Source: Porites lobata | Lineage: Eukaryota > Cnidaria > Anthozoa > Scleractinia > Poritidae | DNA length: 64,000 nt | NCBI GenBank assembly: GCA_942486035.1 | Contig: CALNXK010000002.1 | Location: 7,079,501 to 7,143,500 of the forward strand | Reading direction: 5' to 3' | Shown here: piece by piece, positions 59,401 through 64,000 of the stretch | Layout: every line of letters begins with the position of its first letter | Position numbering within the stretch: the stretch's first letter is position 1 | Notes under the pieces: generated by a model | Database searches by the model: none | Told to the model about the DNA's origin: nothing | What the model saw: only the letters and a program-made list of their open reading frames with translations | Position numbers and translations under genes: made by a program

Positions 59401-61060
59401 CGTGCGTTTTGAAAAAGAGCGTCAAGCTAAGTTTCTTGATTGTTCCTTTGCGTATTGGGGAATCGGAAGACGTTTTTTTTAAAAAAAGACGACAAAAATT
59501 CGCATTGAATTCAAACAGTGACTTAATCCATTTCAATCAAAAGGTAAGAATAATTATATTCAAAACTGCGTTCTAAGTGGGGGAGGTCAGACTAGCCATT
59601 GCAATAACAATGATAGGTTTCTTTGAAACTGAATTAATGCAACATGAATACTGAACTATGTTCTAATAGCATTTTTTTAAATGTTCCTAAAACAGCAAAA
59701 GCTTTCTGAATACAGAAAAAACCCAAAGAATTCGGCTTGAAAAAACCCAGTGGTCATACTGCTGGGAGCAAGATTTCTCTAACGAAAACAGCCAGAAATA
59801 GTCCGTAAATTGAGTCAAAATATTGGCTAATACTCTTTCACATTAATCGTTTTTTCCTTTAAGGGTCAACACAAAGGATAGTTGACAACAATCTTTCGAG
59901 GAAGCTGTAACCTCCTATGAAAGCAATTAACAAAAACCCCAGGGAAACGGTTATTTTCCATTTTACTTCATTCCCTCCAATAAGTGAACTTTCTAATGGC
60001 TGAGAGTCTTGATGATTACAGCTATATTTCCGAGGAAAGAAATTTGCGTCATCAAAGGAATATCGCCGGAGGGTCTGTATGTCTATTAAGTACCTTGTAC
60101 GGATGTTTTAAAATTGAGTATCGAACATATATGATACAACGCTGATTTTATTTTTGTCATTTTCTTTTGACGATACCAGAACTTCTGCCGCAAGACCAGC
60201 GGAAATTAAATTTTTATCAGATTCACTAAAAGGGATTGTAACATGAAAAAGCTCTTATTTTAGTTTAGCAAAAAGATAAGACACGGGCTCACCTTTAGCA
60301 GATTCCATGGCCTGATGCGCGCGCCAAGAGAAAAATGAAATTTCGGAGCGCACGTTTCACTGCAGTCGTTAATTTCTAATCCTATCCGCGTTTCCTGCTA
60401 AGTTGAGGACTCTTGAAAAACTAATCCGAGCAAATATTCGGCAGCTTTGGCATGGCAGCCGCATCTAATTTACTTGATAAATTGCGGGCTGAGTTCACAT
60501 TTAAACAAAGGTGATTTTCCGTCAGCGCACCCAACAATTCACTCCATGACAAATCTTTCCGAGGGTGTCATGCTACTCCGGCCTAAATACACCAGGATGG
60601 GCATTTATATTTGACTCGAAGCCAAAATAAATGCGCATTACAAAGTAATATCCGGCATCTAGTCGAATTTACTTGCTTTTAAACCTTCTATTTGCTTTAT
60701 GAAATGGAAACATTTACATTTAATTGGGAAGGCCCACCAGTGCACGCACTTTTAATAAGGTGCAAGCTACGTACATGACAGGTGACTTCGTTACAAAAAT
60801 AAAGAACAAAAATTCTTCGACAAACACAAAAAGACGACCGCTTTCAGGTCAACCCGACAAGGAAATGATCTCTGACACAGCGTCGATCAAAAAACAAATG
60901 TTCAAAAGATTCCTGACAATGCTCTGCGGCTATATTACAACCGTCAGGTATAATCCGGCACCAACATGATTATGAAAGAGAAGTGTTGGAATACTAAGAG
61001 GTCAGTTTATTTTCTTCTCTCAAACCTTCCACTTCTGACATTGTTATGGTGAGATAATTT
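56471..61060. other. Intergenic stretch, no recognisable genes
   Basis: The channel gene promoter presumably lies at its left end. A short inverted pair occurs at 58212-58268 (GGGGGATTAATTTTCG / CGGGAAAATTAATCCCC). The ATG-less and short ORFs here look like chance. Confidence 0.45.
58212..58268. repeat. Short inverted repeat, GGGGATTAATTTTCG arms
   Basis: Arms of about 16 bp around a 24-bp centre. Similar TTTCGCGAAATT-like motifs occur near 4.7 and 5.05 kb. Confidence 0.6.
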
Positions 61061-61064
61061 GTCA

Positions 61065-61350
61065 CTCTAACTTTTAAATTTGCGGACGAAATCTTGTGGT
61101 GTTACCATTCAAATGAAATCTCTTCAGCAGTACTTTCACATGGCACTATTTATTTAGTATGTAGCTCTAACTTTTGAGTTTGTGGATGAAATCCTATGGT
61201 GTTACCATTCAAACGACACCTCTTCAGTGGTACTTTCACATGGCACTATTTATTTAGTATGTAGTTCTAACTTTTGAGACTGTGGACAGAATCCTATGGT
61301 GTTACCATTCAAATGAAAGCTCTTTGGAAGACCTTTTGCATGGTGCTATT
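61065..61350 (+). repeat. 100-bp minisatellite, ~2.9 copies
   Basis: TCTAACTTTT recurs at exactly 100-bp spacing (61065, 61165, 61265), each followed by TGTGGA, ATCCTATGGTGTTACCATTC and CTTTCACATGGCACTATTTA or close variants. Confidence 0.9.
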
Positions 61351-62284
61351 TATCTTTCCGGTTTTTTAAAAAGAAATTTGAATAATTTCGTGAACCTTTT
61401 CTTTTGCCACAATTAGGAGTAATGGGTTAAGATACAGTTTATTTCAATACCCTGATCAGTTTAACACCCTTAACATGCGGCCCGAGGGTGAAAAGCGGGT
61501 CAGTTGGCCAAGGTTGTTTCCTAGGTGAAGTACATAAGTAATTTCTTACAGTAATTAGGATTGTTTGGGTTTGTAACAATATTGCTTTTTGCCACTTCTT
61601 ATATTTTGTTTACTCTATACGACAATCGCATATACGCGTTTCTGTGACCTTCCAATTAAGTTCCTCGCGTCGATCATATCGGATATATTTGATACCGATA
61701 CGTCACGTGACCTTGAGATTAGCATATGTCGAGTTTAATTGTATTTCAACGACGACACGGAAGCATTTACATCAACAGGCAAATTCTCTACACTACTGTT
61801 CATGCATTTCTCATACGGTAACTGAGAAGAATTTTTTTGAAAATCAAGACATTTGGCGCTTTGGTGAGCATTTCTTTGATATTAATCGCTTTTAAAAGTT
61901 ATTATTATCATTAAGCTTCTAATAATGATGACGATGATTATAATTATTCTTACTGACAAGTAATTATTAAATTAATGTAAGTATCTTAACTTAACCAGCG
62001 CATTCGAAGGCACAGGGATCCCATGATCGGATTGCATGAAATGATAACAAGCAATGATTGGACAGACGAGGTTCAGCAAAATATCGTGATTTTTCAGTGG
62101 CAAGCAGATTATTTGGTTGCTGACACCTGAGGCAGGGGCAACTGCTTGATCCTCAGGCACGTACTATTTATGTACCAATCTTCAGTTGACACAAGACGCT
62201 GCTGAAGCGTAAACTTGTGCTTTATTTACATGGACAAATTGTGATGAACTTATCAAAACAAAGGACGTTTTTCACCAGAAGCCT

Positions 62285-62676
62285 TAGGCCCTGTTCAAAC
62301 GGCGATCTTTTCATGTACCGAGCCTAATCCCTTAAATTAAGTACACGAAAAGATCGACGTGTGAATAAATTAAGTTGGACATATCTAATCCTGATCGACC
62401 CATGATTTAAGATCGAGTGGCCCACATGGGAATTTCGACACTGGAGCGACTTCGTTTCAAACCTCGAAATTCTCATGTGCCGAACCTATGCATAAATTAC
62501 TAATATTTTCACTTGTAAGCGTTTTAGATCATTGAACATCGTGAAAATGAATTGAGTCCGACTAATTAAGTTCGACGTCTGAATCAAGCGTCGAACTTAT
62601 ATAATTTTGGTCGACCTGAATAGGTATTAAGTTCGATACATGAAAAGATGGCCATGGACGTTTGAACTGGGCCTTA
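62285..62676. mobile_element. MITE, TAGGCCCTGTTCAAACG ends
   Basis: TTAGGCCCTGTTCAAACGGC at the left is matched by the inverse of CGTTTGAACTGGGCCTTAG at the right. Next to the ends, ATCTTTTCATGTACCGA / TCGATACATGAAAAGAT also pair. Internal GAATTTCGACACTGG / CCTCGAAATTCTCATGTG-type repeats occur. About 390 bp, no ORF. Confidence 0.88.
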
Positions 62677-63109
62677 GCGACAATATACTAGCATGCCCAC
62701 TTCAAATATTGCGGCAAACCGAAGCGAAAACAATAAGAATTTATGAGCCTGTCGTCACTCCGCGGTACATGTGGCAAGCGCATTAGAGTTCGAGTGCAGG
62801 TTTTTGGCTAAATGACGAGAAATGTTCCTCGATATTACACATCTCCATTCCACAAGAAAAACAAAAAAATGACGTCATGACCAGACTATGGATCGTGTGA
62901 AGGGTAGGAAAGATTTTTGGCAGATATTTCAAAAAGCAACATCAGTACTAGGAGAACAGTAAACAGTTTGATTATTGCGAGTTGTATCTAACACTCGCCA
63001 GCATCAAAACTTTAAACCCTGAGTATCATTGATATAACACTTCTTCAGTTCATGCTTCTAAGAGAGACGCTTATTCGATACTGGGAGCTTATTGCTTTTC
63101 CTCCCTAAA

Positions 63110-63175
63110 GGATGGGCGCTTATTCGAGGTGGGCGCTAATTCGAGGTTGGGCGCTTAATCGAATAAACACGGTGA
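63110..63175 (+). repeat. GGGCGCTTATTCGAGG repeat cluster
   Basis: Three tandem variants, GGGCGCTTATTCGAGGT, GGGCGCTAATTCGAGGTT and GGGCGCTTAATCGAATAA. A related piece interrupts the SINE near 9.4 kb. Confidence 0.75.
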
Positions 63176-63229
63176 ATAAATAGTTGATAAAAGCGATGAC
63201 AAGGAACGGCCTTGGAGGCTCTTCTGTAT

Positions 63230-63465
63230 TGTCGCAATTTTTGTAATAACTCCATTGCACTTTGTAACACCTGTCGCAATTCGTAATAAACAATGTCGCA
63301 GTTTCTAATAAATAAGTTGTCGCAATTTGTAATAACTGTCCATCCGTGTCGCCCTCTGTAATAAAAATCTGTCGCACTTTATAACAACTGTCCATAAGAC
63401 TTTGTAATAAACTAAGCTGTCTCAATTTGTAATAACTCCAACGCACTTTGCACATGTAATAAACT
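63230..63465 (+). repeat. Degenerate TGTCGCAATTTGTAATAA tandem repeat
   Basis: About nine variants of GTCGCAATTTGTAATAACTG, with CACTTTGTAATAA alternatives, fill the stretch. No fixed period is obvious. Confidence 0.75.
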
Positions 63466-63674
63466 TTTGATAGTCTGTGTATCTTGTTTGTGTGTCGCGG
63501 ACCTAAGTATTTTAATTCATTTCATGTTATTTAAAATTCCTAGTTAGTTTTTTAGGGGGTCAATACCCCTTTCTTGCTTTCTATTCATTGGCGTTAATTC
63601 CCTTCTTTTATTTTTGCTTGTATGGGTTGTAATAAAGTTGTTGTTGTTGTTGAGATCATTTGAATGGATAAATT

Positions 63675-63795
63675 TAGTTTTCTGGGAAACTGCCCACCTT
63701 CCCCTCCCGTAAGCCAACATTATCACTTACTTCTCACCTAATGCAAAATGTTGGCTTAGGGGAGGGGTAGGTGGGCAGTTTCCCAGAAACCTAAA
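63675..63795. mobile_element. Foldback MITE, CTGGGAAACTGCCCACC arms
   Basis: TTTCTGGGAAACTGCCCACC is inverted at the right as GGTGGGCAGTTTCCCAGAAA. Arms continue through CCCCTCCCGTAAGCCAACAT / ATGTTGGCTTAGGGGAGGGG around a 26-bp centre. Near-perfect arms suggest recent spread. Confidence 0.9.
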
Positions 63796-64000
63796 TAGAT
63801 CTAAGTTGAAACTGTTCTTTTACGTTCGGGAGGTATAAGTGTCGGTCATTACAAGAAGCACAAGTTTTTCAACGACATGATAATTTCGAGCATAATACCT
63901 CGGTATCATGAGTGATGCCTGAAAGTATAATGTTCGATTTTAGCAGCATAATCTGTCAGACCCTATGTCTGATCTTCTGATTTGCCTATGTATGACTTTG

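Noticed and set aside
60724..60969. 81-codon plus-strand ORF
   Set aside because: Short, no homology, no splice context.
63230..63465. CRISPR array
   Set aside because: Repeats are degenerate with no unique spacers of constant size, and the genome is animal.

Overview
This window is eukaryotic nuclear DNA. It is AT-rich, with intron-split genes, GT-AG splice sites, long gene-poor stretches and very many small inverted-repeat elements. Gene content and repeat families fit an anthozoan cnidarian, most likely a stony coral. That assignment is inference: several repeats match what I remember of coral genomes, and no search was run. There are no operons, CRISPR arrays or viral genes.

Four genes could be rebuilt by matching splice phase and family homology. 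(1) COPS6, COP9 signalosome subunit 6, minus strand, about 1-5373, runs off the left edge; three 5' exons are visible. (2) A compact three-exon RBR-type E3 ubiquitin ligase, plus strand, 12441-16660, 321 aa, complete, ending in a CaaX-like CVIV. (3) An RFX4-like transcription factor, plus strand, 29037-43639, 15 proposed exons, 765 aa, with one GC-AG intron. (4) A CNGA-type cyclic-nucleotide-gated channel subunit, minus strand, 48930-56327, four coding exons, 620 aa, plus a probable untranslated 5' exon ending at 56470. In each complete gene the exon lengths add to a whole number of codons.

Layout: 1-5373 COPS6, its introns holding a LINE remnant and MITEs; 5374-12440 repeat-dense intergenic DNA with Mutator-like and tRNA-SINE elements; 12441-16660 RBR ligase with MITE-filled introns; 16661-29036 intergenic, with a dense repeat block to about 20.75 kb and then 8 kb with no recognisable gene; 29037-43639 RFX4-like gene with a SOX-motif cluster just upstream; 43640-48929 intergenic, with a 99-bp minisatellite and a SINE; 48930-56470 channel gene, with a degenerate tandem repeat in one intron and a Harbinger-like remnant in another; 56471-64000 intergenic, with MITEs and minisatellites.

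The four genes are not obviously one pathway. COPS6 and the RBR protein both belong to ubiquitin biology, and RFX factors and CNG channels are both associated with ciliated or sensory cells in animals, but neighbouring position alone does not show co-function. The most interesting items are the CaaX-ended RBR ligase, the RFX gene's GC-AG intron and SOX-motif cluster, and the varied set of inverted-repeat elements, including a nested one with a 9-bp target duplication.
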